Both the position numbers and the translations under genes were made by a program. Shown here in pieces: positions 40,254-48,438 of a stretch of 59,832 bases of DNA. The stretch spans positions 1 to 59,832 of the forward strand of contig CAKSNY010000011.1 of assembly GCA_934476455.1 (NCBI GenBank), written 5' to 3'. Source of the stretch: an uncultured Clostridia bacterium. GTDB lineage: Bacteria > Bacillota > Clostridia > UMGS1883. Under the pieces are notes generated by a model, which worked only from the letters and a program-made list of their open reading frames with translations, was not told where the DNA came from and made no database searches. Every line of letters begins with the position of its first letter. Within the stretch, counting starts at the first letter, position 1.

Positions 40254-41606
40254 GTGGCACAAATTGTTGCTTCGGTGATTTTTATCACAATGTTTGTCTT
40301 GATAGTGCTTGAGGTTTTTGACCGCCACATTGTCACCCTTTTAAGCGGTGCCGCCGTAATACTTTTCGTTTTCGGATTGTGTATGCACAGCCCGCAGGCG
40401 ATATGGCGCACACTTAATCTTGGCGGCTTTGCTCAAAGCAGCTTCTGGTACGGAGAGTCGTCCGAAACGTCAAGCGGTATTAACTGGTCTACCATAGTGT
40501 TTATTCTCGGAATGATGATAATGGTAGAGGGTATGGGTATGTCCGGCTTTTTCCGCTGGCTGTGCTTAAGAATTGCAAAGGCGGTACACTATAAAAAAAC
40601 CGCTCTTTTGGTGTGCTTTATGATTATGTCAGGCATACTTGCAATGTTTATCGACAGCATAACCGTAATACTGTTCCTTGCCGCCGTAACGGCAGAGCTT
40701 GGCAGAACGCTTGGCTTTAATCCCGTGCCGATGATAATTTCGGAAATTTTTTGCGCTAACCTCGGCGGTGCGGCTACAATGTGCGGCGACCCGCCGAATA
40801 TAATTGTGGGAACGTCGCTCGGGCTTACATTTTTCGACTTCCTTTCAAACACCGGCGTTATAGTTGCAATATGCCTTGTATTTACAGTTTTGTATTTTTA
40901 CCTGTGCTTCAGGAAAAAGCTTGGCGAAGAGGGCGAGCCGCCCAAAAACCTTGAAAGCCCGCGCAGCGCAATTACAAACGTACGTGCGTTCACGGTTTCC
41001 GTTGTAATCTTTTTATGCGTTGTCGTTCTTCTTATAACGCACGCACAGACAACGCTTACCGTTGCAACGATAGGTGTTATAGCGTCTGTACTTACATTTG
41101 CAGGTACTGTGTTTACCTTCGGCAAAAAGGGTATTTCGTACATAATTAAGCATATTGACTATAAAACGCTGCTTTTCTTTACGGGCTTGTTTGTAGCAGT
41201 CGGCGGGCTGGAGGAAACAGGCGTGCTTGAGCTTATCGCATCGTTTATCGAGAAGGTAAGCGGCGGCAGCACGGCAATAATCGTTGTAATAGTTTTGTGG
41301 CTTTCCGCTGTTGCAAGCGCATTTGTGGATAATATCCCGTTTGCCGCCACAATGGTTCCCGTTGTAGAGCTTATGTCGCAGCGCGGCGCAGATTTGCACG
41401 TTCTGGCTTGGGCGCTTTCTTTGGGAACAGACCTCGGCGGAAACGCAACGCCTATAGGCGCTTCCGCAAACGTTGTGGGAACATCGGTTGCAGCAAAGGA
41501 GGGACACCCCATAAGCTGGGGTACATACTGCAAATACTGCGTACCCGCAACGCTTATGGTTGTTACCGTATCTATGCTTTGTATTTTTGTAAAATATATA
41601 TTCTGA
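40254..41606 (+). CDS. ArsB/NhaD-type ion transporter
   Basis: The 450-residue permease has about twelve helices and the ion transporter superfamily motifs: the opening AQIVASVIFITMFVLIVLEV, MIISEIFCANLGGAATMCGDPPN (first half), AVASAFVDNIPFAATMVPVV and the second GGNATPIGASANVVG. These repeated re-entrant motifs are shared by ArsB, NhaD and CitM, so Na+/H+, arsenite or anion transport are all possible. I start at the GTG at 40254 (AGAGGT eight bases upstream), because the ATG at 40212 overlaps the promoter. The cytidylate-kinase-like gene follows 13 bp later. Confidence 0.88.
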   Translation: MAQIVASVIFITMFVLIVLEVFDRHIVTLLSGAAVILFVFGLCMHSPQAIWRTLNLGGFAQSSFWYGESSETSSGINWSTIVFILGMMIMVEGMGMSGFFRWLCLRIAKAVHYKKTALLVCFMIMSGILAMFIDSITVILFLAAVTAELGRTLGFNPVPMIISEIFCANLGGAATMCGDPPNIIVGTSLGLTFFDFLSNTGVIVAICLVFTVLYFYLCFRKKLGEEGEPPKNLESPRSAITNVRAFTVSVVIFLCVVVLLITHAQTTLTVATIGVIASVLTFAGTVFTFGKKGISYIIKHIDYKTLLFFTGLFVAVGGLEETGVLELIASFIEKVSGGSTAIIVVIVLWLSAVASAFVDNIPFAATMVPVVELMSQRGADLHVLAWALSLGTDLGGNATPIGASANVVGTSVAAKEGHPISWGTYCKYCVPATLMVVTVSMLCIFVKYIF

Positions 41607-41619
41607 GGAGGGTTTTTAA

Positions 41620-42216
41620 GTGAAAAAACAGCTAATCGTTACGATAAGCCGCGAGTACGGCAGCGCAGGGCACTTTATTGCGGAACGCATTGCAAAAAAG
41701 CTTGATATAGCGCTTTACGACAAAAGCTTTTTTATAAATGCGCACGACGAAATCGGCTACAGCGCGGAAATTATGGAAAAGTATGACGAAAAGCCCATAA
41801 ATTTTCTTCTTTCGCGAAGGGTTGGCGAGCATTCAAATTCCATTGAGCGGCATGTTCAGCAAAAGGTTGACGAATTTTTGCTTTCCAAAGCAAACAGCGG
41901 CGAATCGTTTGTTGTTGTGGGGCGCTGTGCGGATAACCTTTTAAGGGATAACCCAAACGCGGTACGCATCTTCGTTCTTGCCGACGAGGAGGAGAAGATA
42001 CACCGTATTATGGAGATTTACAACCTTTCGCGCGAAAAGGCAATCGATAAAATGCGCCGTCACGATAAAAAGCGCAAAAGCTACCATAATACATACTGCG
42101 ACATTCGCTGGGGTGATTCGCGCGGGTATCATCTGTGCGTAAACAGCAGCCTTTTGGGAATAGACGATACCTCCGAGGTTATATGCGAGTATCTGTCGCG
42201 TTTTGTCCTCTTATAA
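41620..42216 (+). CDS. Cytidylate kinase-like protein
   Basis: The 198-residue P-loop-type protein starts with GTG (GGAGGG eight bases upstream). It has the nucleotide-binding opening TISREYGSAGHFIAERIAKK, the VVVGRCADNLLRDNPNAVRI segment, and the lid region with KMRRHDKKRKSYHNTYC. These fit the cytidylate kinase-like family (PF13189), which is separate from Cmk and has no firm function. The typical P-loop GxxxxGK is replaced by the family's GSAGHFIAE pattern. It is co-directional with the transporter upstream. Confidence 0.85.
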   Translation: MKKQLIVTISREYGSAGHFIAERIAKKLDIALYDKSFFINAHDEIGYSAEIMEKYDEKPINFLLSRRVGEHSNSIERHVQQKVDEFLLSKANSGESFVVVGRCADNLLRDNPNAVRIFVLADEEEKIHRIMEIYNLSREKAIDKMRRHDKKRKSYHNTYCDIRWGDSRGYHLCVNSSLLGIDDTSEVICEYLSRFVLL

Positions 42217-42220
42217 AAAA

Positions 42221-42345
42221 GGGATGTAAAAAAGTTCATACGGGCGTTGTCCTTTCAGACAAACGGAACCCAAACCCATATTGCCTACCGGGGGCGTGCA
42301 GCAAAATGATTATGTTTTGCCGCGCGCCCTTTTTTATGTCCGTTT
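42221..42345 (+). ncRNA. Structured RNA candidate between cytidylate-kinase-like gene and zapA
   Basis: A 13-bp closing helix joins 42222-42234 (GGATGTAAAAAAG) to 42329-42341 with only two G-U pairs. Inside are a small hairpin (TTGTC/GACAA, 42248-42262) and a long GC-rich hairpin (GGGCGTGC with GCGCGCCC, then GCAAAAT with ATGTTTTGC, 42292-42328). A T run follows (GTTTTTT). Location next to zapA recalls 6S RNA in proteobacteria, but the fold lacks a two-sided central bubble and is too short (about 125 nt). Class unknown. Confidence 0.45.
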
Positions 42346-42358
42346 TTTGAAAAAAATG

Positions 42359-42387
42359 TTGAAAAAGCGCCTGTTATCGTTTATAAT
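42359..42387 (+). promoter_or_regulatory. Sigma-A promoter of zapA
   Basis: TTGAAA (42359-42364), 17-bp spacer, TATAAT (42382-42387). It lies right after the structured RNA, so zapA is transcribed separately from it. Confidence 0.75.
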
Positions 42388-42411
42388 TGTGGTATTAAGG
42401 AGAGAATGTGT

Positions 42412-42795
42412 ATGGAAGAAAAGAAAACCACCACCGTAGTTACCATAAACAATGCCGAATATCGTATTGCAAGCGACGCGGACGAGGAATACGTGCGCCA
42501 TGTGGCATACCATGTGGATAAAAATATGCGGGCGCTTATGTCGCGCGATAAAAGGCTTTCAACCTCTATGGCAGCCGTGCTTACGGCGGTAAACGTTGCC
42601 GATGAATATATGCAGGCGCAGTCCGACAATGAAAAGCTGCGTGCACAGCTCTTAAAATATGCGGAAGAGGCGGGCGCCTCCAAGCTTGCGCTTGACAAGC
42701 TTAATGCCGAGGCAACGCGGCTTCGCGCAGAAAATCAGGCTTTAAAAATGAACGTTGTAAAGCTTGAAACGCAAATGAAATCAAAAAATAATTAA
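42412..42795 (+). CDS. zapA: Cell division protein ZapA
   Basis: ZapA bundles FtsZ filaments at the division site. The 127-residue protein has the ZapA N-terminal domain (VVTINNAEYRIASDADEEYV, HVDKNMRALMSRDKRLST) and a long C-terminal coiled coil (KLRAQLLKYAEEAGASKLAL onward). The ATG at 42412 follows GGAGAG by eight bases; the ATG at 42406 is too close to it. Confidence 0.9.
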   Translation: MEEKKTTTVVTINNAEYRIASDADEEYVRHVAYHVDKNMRALMSRDKRLSTSMAAVLTAVNVADEYMQAQSDNEKLRAQLLKYAEEAGASKLALDKLNAEATRLRAENQALKMNVVKLETQMKSKNN

Positions 42796-42802
42796 AAGGA
42801 AT

Positions 42803-42903
42803 AAGGCGGCTGTTAAGCCCGTAGTCCGATAAGGTTCGTTTTTTTCTTATCAAATTGCGGCAAAATACCCGCCGATTTAAGGGGACGTAAAAATCCCCTT
42901 TTT
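42803..42903 (+). promoter_or_regulatory. Structured zapA-U32 intergenic RNA ending in a terminator
   Basis: After the zapA stop the RNA can fold GGCGG (42805-42809) with CCGCC (42869-42873), enclosing GATAAG/CTTATC (42828-42833 with 42846-42851). It ends in AAGGGGA/TCCCCTT (42879-42900) plus TTTTT. The terminator lies only ten bases before the U32 start. It may simply end zapA transcripts, or be a leader controlling the U32 gene. I recognise no riboswitch class. Confidence 0.45.
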
Positions 42904-42913
42904 GTGTGTATTT

Positions 42914-44995
42914 ATGAAAAACAATAATTTATTTTTGCCGGAGCTTTTGGCGCCTGCGGGAAAGCCCGCCGCACTGCGCGCGGCTGTTTTAAACGGTGCG
43001 GACGCGGTGTATATAGGCGAAAAAAGCTTCAGCGCAAGAAAAAACGCCGAAAATTTTACAAAGAATGAAATACGCGCCGCCGCAGAATTTTGCCATATAC
43101 GCGGTGTAAAGCTGCACCTTGCGCTTAATACGCTTGTGCATGACGGTGAGCTTAAAGCGTTTGAAAAAACCGTCTGCGAATGTGTGCAGTGCGGTATAGA
43201 CGCCTTTATTGTACAGGATTTGGGCGCGGCAAGGCTTATCCGTGAAATTTGCCCGCAGATTGCCCTGCACGCAAGCACGCAGCTTACGGCGGCAAACGCC
43301 TGCGACGTTATAAAATTACAGGAGGCGGGCTTTTCGCGCATTGTGCTTTCGCGCGAGCTTTCGTATGACGAAATATATGCCATACGCCGCCAAACAGACG
43401 CCGAGCTTGAGGTTTTCGTGCACGGCGCGCTTTGTATAAGCTTTTCGGGCAAATGCCTTATGTCGTCCTTTATAGGCGGGCGCAGCGGTAACCGCGGCGA
43501 ATGTGCGCAGCCCTGCCGCAAGAAATATTTTTCCGGCGGAAAGGAGGGCTATTTTTTAAGCCCTAAGGATTTATGCCTTGCCGACGAGATTGAACGCATT
43601 AAGCAGTGCGGTATAGACAGCCTTAAAATAGAAGGGCGTATGAAAAGCGCCGAATATGTCGCCTCTGCCGTGCGCATATACAGAAAATATCTTGATAATC
43701 CCGCCCCGCTTAAAGAGGAGGACAAAGCCTCCCTCACAAAAATTTTTATGCGAGGCAGCGACTTTACAAAAGGGTATTTTTTAAAGCTTAACACGCCCGA
43801 AATTATGAATTACGACATAACAAACGACAATCTTGCCGCACGGGCGGACAAGGAGGCGCTGCACCTTGCGCGCGAAACCTACCGTGACGGAATCGATATA
43901 AACAAAATCCCGATTGACGCATATTTAAAAATAGAGCGTGATAAAAAAGCACATCTTGTTTTTAAAGACTGCGATAATAACATTTCCGAAGTTTTCGGCG
44001 ATATTGCGCAGGCGGCGCTTACGCGCGGCATTACGGCAGAAAGCGCAAAAAACGCCATTTCAAAGCTTGGGCAAACTCCGTACTTTTTAAAAAATATAAG
44101 ATGTGAAATTGAGGACGGGCTTTTTTTAGGCGCTTCACAGCTTAACCTTTTGCGCAGGGAATGTGTAAAAAAGCTTGACAGCCTAAGAGGGGCGATACCC
44201 GCAATAAAAACCTTTGCCCCCTCCTTTTTGTCATCACCCGTAAAAAAGGAAATTTCAAAGCCTAAAATATGCGCGCAAATAACAACGCCAAATCAGTTTT
44301 ACGCCGTAAAGGACGCCGATTTTGTGGCTGTGCCGCTTTCGCTTTGGAAAAGCATTACGCCCGACGAGCGGTGTATTTTGTATCTGCCGCCGGTGATTTT
44401 AAATCCTGACTTAATAAGGGAGGAGCTTTCAAAAATAAGCGGCGTAAAGGCGGCATACACGGCTTCCTTGGGCGGAGCGTGGCTTTTAAACGAATTTTCG
44501 GCAGAGCCTGTAGGCGACTGGGGGCTTAATATTTTTAACGCCGAATGTGCAAACGTTTTGTCACGCGATTTTAAAAGGCTTACGCTTTCGCCGGAGCTTA
44601 CGCTCTCGGAAATATCGTATATAACCGCCCGCACCGCAGCGCAGTGCGAAATTATTGTTTACGGGCGGCAGGCGCTTATGCTTTCGCGTGCGTGCCTGAT
44701 ACGCGGCATTAAAAATAAGTGCGGCTGCGCACACCCTGTTTCCCTGAGTGACGGCACGGGCGCACAGTTCTTTGTTTTCGGCGACAGCCTTACGCATCTT
44801 AACACGCTTGTAAATTCCCGCCCGACGTTTACGGCGGATAAGCTTCGCGAGCTGAAAAAAAGCGGTGCAGAGGTGTACAGGCTGTGCTTTACAACGGAAA
44901 CGCCCGAGGAGGCGCAAAGCATAACAAGAATGTACAAGGGGCTTTCCCCCGTAAAAAAGCCGCCCGTTTACACACGGGGCTACTTTTTTAAATAG
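42914..44995 (+). CDS. U32 family peptidase-like protein with DUF3656
   Basis: The 693-residue protein has the U32 barrel in its first half: PELLAPAGKPAALRAAVLNG, GADAVYIGEKSFSARKNAEN, the NTLVHDGEL region, FIVQDLGAARLIREI, LHASTQL, and the cysteine-rich HGALCISFSGKCLMSSFIGG with SGNRGECAQPCR that binds a cofactor or iron-sulfur cluster in RlhA and UbiU/V. The C-terminal half contains DUF3656 and a final barrel remnant. RlhA makes ho5C in 23S rRNA, so an RNA hydroxylation role is more likely than proteolysis. No SD lies before the ATG at 42914; only the terminator stem with GGGGA is near. Confidence 0.88.
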   Translation: MKNNNLFLPELLAPAGKPAALRAAVLNGADAVYIGEKSFSARKNAENFTKNEIRAAAEFCHIRGVKLHLALNTLVHDGELKAFEKTVCECVQCGIDAFIVQDLGAARLIREICPQIALHASTQLTAANACDVIKLQEAGFSRIVLSRELSYDEIYAIRRQTDAELEVFVHGALCISFSGKCLMSSFIGGRSGNRGECAQPCRKKYFSGGKEGYFLSPKDLCLADEIERIKQCGIDSLKIEGRMKSAEYVASAVRIYRKYLDNPAPLKEEDKASLTKIFMRGSDFTKGYFLKLNTPEIMNYDITNDNLAARADKEALHLARETYRDGIDINKIPIDAYLKIERDKKAHLVFKDCDNNISEVFGDIAQAALTRGITAESAKNAISKLGQTPYFLKNIRCEIEDGLFLGASQLNLLRRECVKKLDSLRGAIPAIKTFAPSFLSSPVKKEISKPKICAQITTPNQFYAVKDADFVAVPLSLWKSITPDERCILYLPPVILNPDLIREELSKISGVKAAYTASLGGAWLLNEFSAEPVGDWGLNIFNAECANVLSRDFKRLTLSPELTLSEISYITARTAAQCEIIVYGRQALMLSRACLIRGIKNKCGCAHPVSLSDGTGAQFFVFGDSLTHLNTLVNSRPTFTADKLRELKKSGAEVYRLCFTTETPEEAQSITRMYKGLSPVKKPPVYTRGYFFK

Positions 44996-44998
44996 TTG

Positions 44999-45027
44999 TT
45001 GAATATACGGCTTTTTTGGTATATAAT
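44999..45027 (+). promoter_or_regulatory. Sigma-A promoter of glmM
   Basis: TTGAAT (44999-45004), 17-bp spacer, TATAAT (45022-45027), about 33 bp upstream of the start codon. Confidence 0.7.
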
Positions 45028-45060
45028 ATACAAAGCTAACTTTGAAAGGATAGGTTAATT

Positions 45061-46416
45061 ATGGGTAAACTTTTCGGAACAGACGGCGTGCGCGGCGTTG
45101 CAAACCGCGACCTTACGTTTGAGCTTGCATCTAAAATAGGTCAGGCGGGAGCGTACGTTCTCGGGCGCGAAAATAAAAAATCGCCCAAAATCTTAATAGG
45201 TATGGATACACGCCGCAGCGGCAGTATGCTTGAAGCTGCGCTTGCCGCAGGCATTATGTCTATGGGCGGCGATGTTGTGTGTGCGGGCGTGGTTCCCACA
45301 CCTGCGGTAGCGTATCTTACAAGAACGCTCGGGTTTGACGCGGGCATTGTTGTGTCGGCTTCGCACAATTCGGCGGAATTTAACGGAATAAAGTTTTTTA
45401 ATTCCGACGGGTATAAGCTGCGCGACGAAATCGAAGAAGATATTGAGGATATAATCTTAAACGACGAGCCTGTTGCCGAGCGCCCCATAGGCGGAAACGT
45501 GGGTACGCTTATGCGTAACGAAAGCCTGCTTTCGCGCTATATAGATTATGCCGTCAATACGGTAGACGTTGATTTTTCGGGGCTTAAAATAGCGCTTGAC
45601 TGTGCGAACGGGGCGTCGTCAAAAACGGCGCCGGCTGCATTTAAGGCACTCGGCGCGGAGGTTTTGGTTATACATAACACCCCCGACGGAATAAACATTA
45701 ACCGTGACTGCGGCTCTACGCATATGGAAAGCCTTATGCAGTTTGTAAAGGACAACGGCTGCGATATGGGCTTTGCCTATGACGGCGACGCCGACAGGGT
45801 GCTTGCCGTAGATAAAAACGGCAAAAGCGTTGACGGCGACGTTATTATGGCAATATGCGGCAGCGAAATGAAAAAAAACGGCAGCCTTAAGGGGAACACC
45901 ATAGTAGCAACGATTATGAGTAATCTGGGGCTGTTTAAAATGGGTGACGACAACAATATAAGCATTGCAAAAACAAAGGTCGGCGACAGATACGTGCTTC
46001 AGGAAATGATTGACCGCGGCTATTGCCTGGGGGGCGAGCAGTCGGGGCATGTAATTTTTCTTGATTACAACACCACGGGCGACGGGCTTGTTACATCGCT
46101 TCAGCTTACAAAGATTATAAAAAACAGCGAAAAAACGCTTGACGAGCTTGCAAAAATAATAACAATTTACCCGCAGGTGCTTGAAAATGCACGTGTGGAG
46201 CGCAGCGGAGATTCGGACTATATAGAAGACGAGGATATTATGAACGAAATAAGCCGCTTAAACGTTAAATACAACGGGCGCGGCAGGGTGCTTATACGCC
46301 CCAGCGGTACGGAGCCGCTTATTCGCGTTATGATAGAAGGCGAAGATATACGGGAAATCGGCCGCGATGCAAAAGCGCTTGCCGACTTAATCGGCAAAAA
46401 GCTTCGCAAAGCATAA
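45061..46416 (+). CDS. glmM: Phosphoglucosamine mutase
   Basis: GlmM converts glucosamine-6-phosphate to glucosamine-1-phosphate for cell-wall precursor synthesis. The 451 residues have LFGTDGVRGVANRDLT, the phosphoserine loop VVSASHNSAEFNGIKFF (Ser101), the metal loop FAYDGDADRVLAVD, the sugar-binding GGEQSGHVIFLDYNTTGDG and the phosphate loop RPSGTEPLIRVMIEG. SD AAAGGATAG. It stands as a single gene with its own promoter. Confidence 0.97.
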   Translation: MGKLFGTDGVRGVANRDLTFELASKIGQAGAYVLGRENKKSPKILIGMDTRRSGSMLEAALAAGIMSMGGDVVCAGVVPTPAVAYLTRTLGFDAGIVVSASHNSAEFNGIKFFNSDGYKLRDEIEEDIEDIILNDEPVAERPIGGNVGTLMRNESLLSRYIDYAVNTVDVDFSGLKIALDCANGASSKTAPAAFKALGAEVLVIHNTPDGININRDCGSTHMESLMQFVKDNGCDMGFAYDGDADRVLAVDKNGKSVDGDVIMAICGSEMKKNGSLKGNTIVATIMSNLGLFKMGDDNNISIAKTKVGDRYVLQEMIDRGYCLGGEQSGHVIFLDYNTTGDGLVTSLQLTKIIKNSEKTLDELAKIITIYPQVLENARVERSGDSDYIEDEDIMNEISRLNVKYNGRGRVLIRPSGTEPLIRVMIEGEDIREIGRDAKALADLIGKKLRKA

Positions 46417-46431
46417 ATATTAAAAAAAAAC

Positions 46432-46460
46432 TTGATATTTATGCCAATTTGTTGTAAAAT
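46432..46460 (+). promoter_or_regulatory. Sigma-A promoter of efp
   Basis: TTGATA (46432-46437), 17-bp spacer, TAAAAT (46455-46460), followed by a leader of about 45 nt before efp. Confidence 0.65.
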
Positions 46461-46512
46461 AAGTGTGGTTAGTTATCGTATGATAAAATTAGCAACGAAA
46501 GGATAGTATAAT

Positions 46513-47073
46513 ATGATTTCAGCAGGCGATTTCAGAAACGGCGTAACTTTCGAGTACGACGGCAGCGTTTATCAGATAATCGAATTTCAGCACGTAAAGC
46601 CGGGTAAAGGCGCAGCATTTGTAAGAACAAAGATTAAAAATGTAATTTCCGGCGGTGTTGTTGAAAAAACCTTTAACCCGACGGATAAAATGCCCAAGGC
46701 GCATATTGAGCGCAAGGATATGGAGTATCTTTATAACGACGGCGACCTTTACTACTTTATGGATCCCGAAACGTACGAGCAGCTGCCCGTAAGCACAGAG
46801 CAAATAGGCGATTCGCTTAAGTTTGTAAAGGAAAATATGCAGGTTAAAATTCTTTCCTACAAGGGAAATATTTTCGGTATAGAGCCGCCTAATTTCGTAG
46901 AGCTTACAATTACGGAAACAGAGCCCGGCTTTGCGGGAAATACCGCAACCGGCGCTACAAAGCCCGCAACGCTTGAAACGGGCGCTACCGTAATGGTTCC
47001 GCTGTTTATAGATAACGGCGAAACAATAAAGGTTGATACAAGAACAGGCGAATATATGGGCAGAGCCAACTAA
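46513..47073 (+). CDS. efp: Translation elongation factor P
   Basis: EF-P rescues ribosomes stalled on polyproline. The 186 residues have three OB-like domains: ISAGDFRNGVTFEYDGSVYQ, VKPGKGAAFVRTKIKN with the modifiable Lys32 at the loop tip, and the C-terminal PLFIDNGETIKVDTRTGEYM. SD AAAGGATAG. The CD1247-type gene follows 14 bp later, probably co-transcribed. Confidence 0.97.
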   Translation: MISAGDFRNGVTFEYDGSVYQIIEFQHVKPGKGAAFVRTKIKNVISGGVVEKTFNPTDKMPKAHIERKDMEYLYNDGDLYYFMDPETYEQLPVSTEQIGDSLKFVKENMQVKILSYKGNIFGIEPPNFVELTITETEPGFAGNTATGATKPATLETGATVMVPLFIDNGETIKVDTRTGEYMGRAN

Positions 47074-47087
47074 AAAGGAGGATTTGT

Positions 47088-47492
47088 ATGAGCTATTTAA
47101 CAGAGAAAATGTCTTATATAAGAGGGCTTGCAGAGGGGCTTGAAATTGACGAAACCACAAAAGAGGGAAAGCTTCTTCTCGCTATTGTGGAGGCGCTTTC
47201 CGACACTGCCGATTCTATGAGCGAAATTGTGGATATTCAAGACGAAATGCAAGAGCAGCTTGACGAGGTTGACGAGGACCTTGCAGGGCTTGAAGAATAT
47301 GTTTATGACGATGAGGACGAGGACGACGACGAGGAGTTTGGCGTAGAGTGCCCCGCATGCGGCGATATGATTTATCTTGACCCCGATATGCTTGACGGCA
47401 GCGAAACAAAGATTACTTGCCCCTCGTGCGGTGAAGATATCGAGCTTGAGTTTGATTGCGACTGTGAAAATTGTGAGGAATGTGAAAAGTAA
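47088..47492 (+). CDS. CD1247-type zinc-ribbon protein
   Basis: The 134-residue protein has a helical N-terminal domain (YLTEKMSYIRGLAEGLEIDE, TKEGKLLLAIVEALSDTADS), a very acidic linker (YDDEDEDDDEEF) and a C-terminal zinc ribbon (VECPACGDMI ... ITCPSCGEDIEL) followed by a Cys/Glu-rich tail (CDCENCEECEK). The N-terminal part matches the domain that annotators name after C. difficile CD1247. Function unknown. SD AAAAGGAGG. Confidence 0.85.
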   Translation: MSYLTEKMSYIRGLAEGLEIDETTKEGKLLLAIVEALSDTADSMSEIVDIQDEMQEQLDEVDEDLAGLEEYVYDDEDEDDDEEFGVECPACGDMIYLDPDMLDGSETKITCPSCGEDIELEFDCDCENCEECEK

Positions 47493-47510
47493 GCTATTCC
47501 TTTAAGGAGC

Positions 47511-47544
47511 GGGTGTAAAAAATTTGTTTTTTACACCCCCTTTT
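47511..47544 (+). terminator. Terminator of efp/CD1247-type operon
   Basis: GGGTGTAAAAAA (47511-47522) pairs with TTTTTTACACCC (47527-47538), followed by CCTTTT. Confidence 0.75.
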
Positions 47545-47569
47545 ATTATAAATAAAGAGGTTGATTTTG

Positions 47570-48436
47570 ATGAGTCGGACAGTAATACTTAAAAACGACA
47601 GGCTTGTTGTTGAAATAAGCACACACGGCGCGGAGATGCACTCGGTAAAAATGGGCGGCGCCGAATATCTTTGGAACGGAGACGAAAAATACTGGGGCTT
47701 TCATGCACCTGTTATGTGGCCCATATGCGGCGGTCTTAAAGACGGAAAATTTACCTATAAAGGCGCTTCGTATGAGCTTGGAAAGCACGGCTACGGCAGA
47801 TTTTGCGAGTTTGAATGTGAAAGCGCACAAAACGAAAGCGCGGTATTTTTGCTAAAATCCGACGAAGAATCGAAAAAGCAGTTTCCGTTTGATTATGAAT
47901 TTCGCATTACTTATACGCTCAAGGGCAGCAGCATAGAGGTTATGTATACCGTTATGAACAAAACGGACGGTGAAATGTACTTTTCCGTCGGCGCGCACGA
48001 GGCGTATATGTGCGAAAACGGAATAAACGCCGCACGGCTTGACTTTGAAAGATCCGTAACGCTTGAAAGCGCAAGGGTGGACGGAAACCTTTTAAACGGA
48101 AAAACCGTGCCGGTGCTGAATGATGAAAGTACGCTTAAGCTTTCCGATAAGCTTTTTGAGAATGACGCGCTTATATTCAGAAAAATAGATATTCACACCG
48201 TTAAGCTTACAGACAGCACAACGAAAAAAACCGTTACGGTGGATTACCCCGGATTTGACAATTTGCTTGTCTGGACAAAGCCCGGCGCCCCGTACGTATG
48301 TATAGAGCCGTGGTGCGGCGAGCCCGACAGCACCCTTTCAAGCGGTAATATTGCGGAAAAAAGCTGTATAAAGCGCCTTGAAAAGGGCGGCGTGTTTACC
48401 GCACATCATACGATAACATTAGGAAAGGAAGAATAA
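47570..48436 (+). CDS. Aldose 1-epimerase family protein
   Basis: The 288-residue protein has the galactose mutarotase fold: VEISTHGAEMHSVKMGGAEY, WNGDEKYWGFHAPVMWPICG, GKHGYGRFCEFE (the family's HG.AR region), YFSVGAHEAYMC (active-site His region) and VCIEPWCGEPDS with the catalytic Glu. This pattern fits the LacX-like branch. It could epimerise sugars at C1 or act on phosphosugars. The ATG at 47570 follows GAGGT by eight bases. It ends three bases before asnS. Confidence 0.88.
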   Translation: MSRTVILKNDRLVVEISTHGAEMHSVKMGGAEYLWNGDEKYWGFHAPVMWPICGGLKDGKFTYKGASYELGKHGYGRFCEFECESAQNESAVFLLKSDEESKKQFPFDYEFRITYTLKGSSIEVMYTVMNKTDGEMYFSVGAHEAYMCENGINAARLDFERSVTLESARVDGNLLNGKTVPVLNDESTLKLSDKLFENDALIFRKIDIHTVKLTDSTTKKTVTVDYPGFDNLLVWTKPGAPYVCIEPWCGEPDSTLSSGNIAEKSCIKRLEKGGVFTAHHTITLGKEE

Positions 48437-48438
48437 CA

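Noticed and set aside
42221..42345. 6S RNA (ssrS)
   Set aside because: Location near zapA is suggestive, but the length is about 125 nt and the fold has no two-sided central bubble; kept only as an unclassified RNA.
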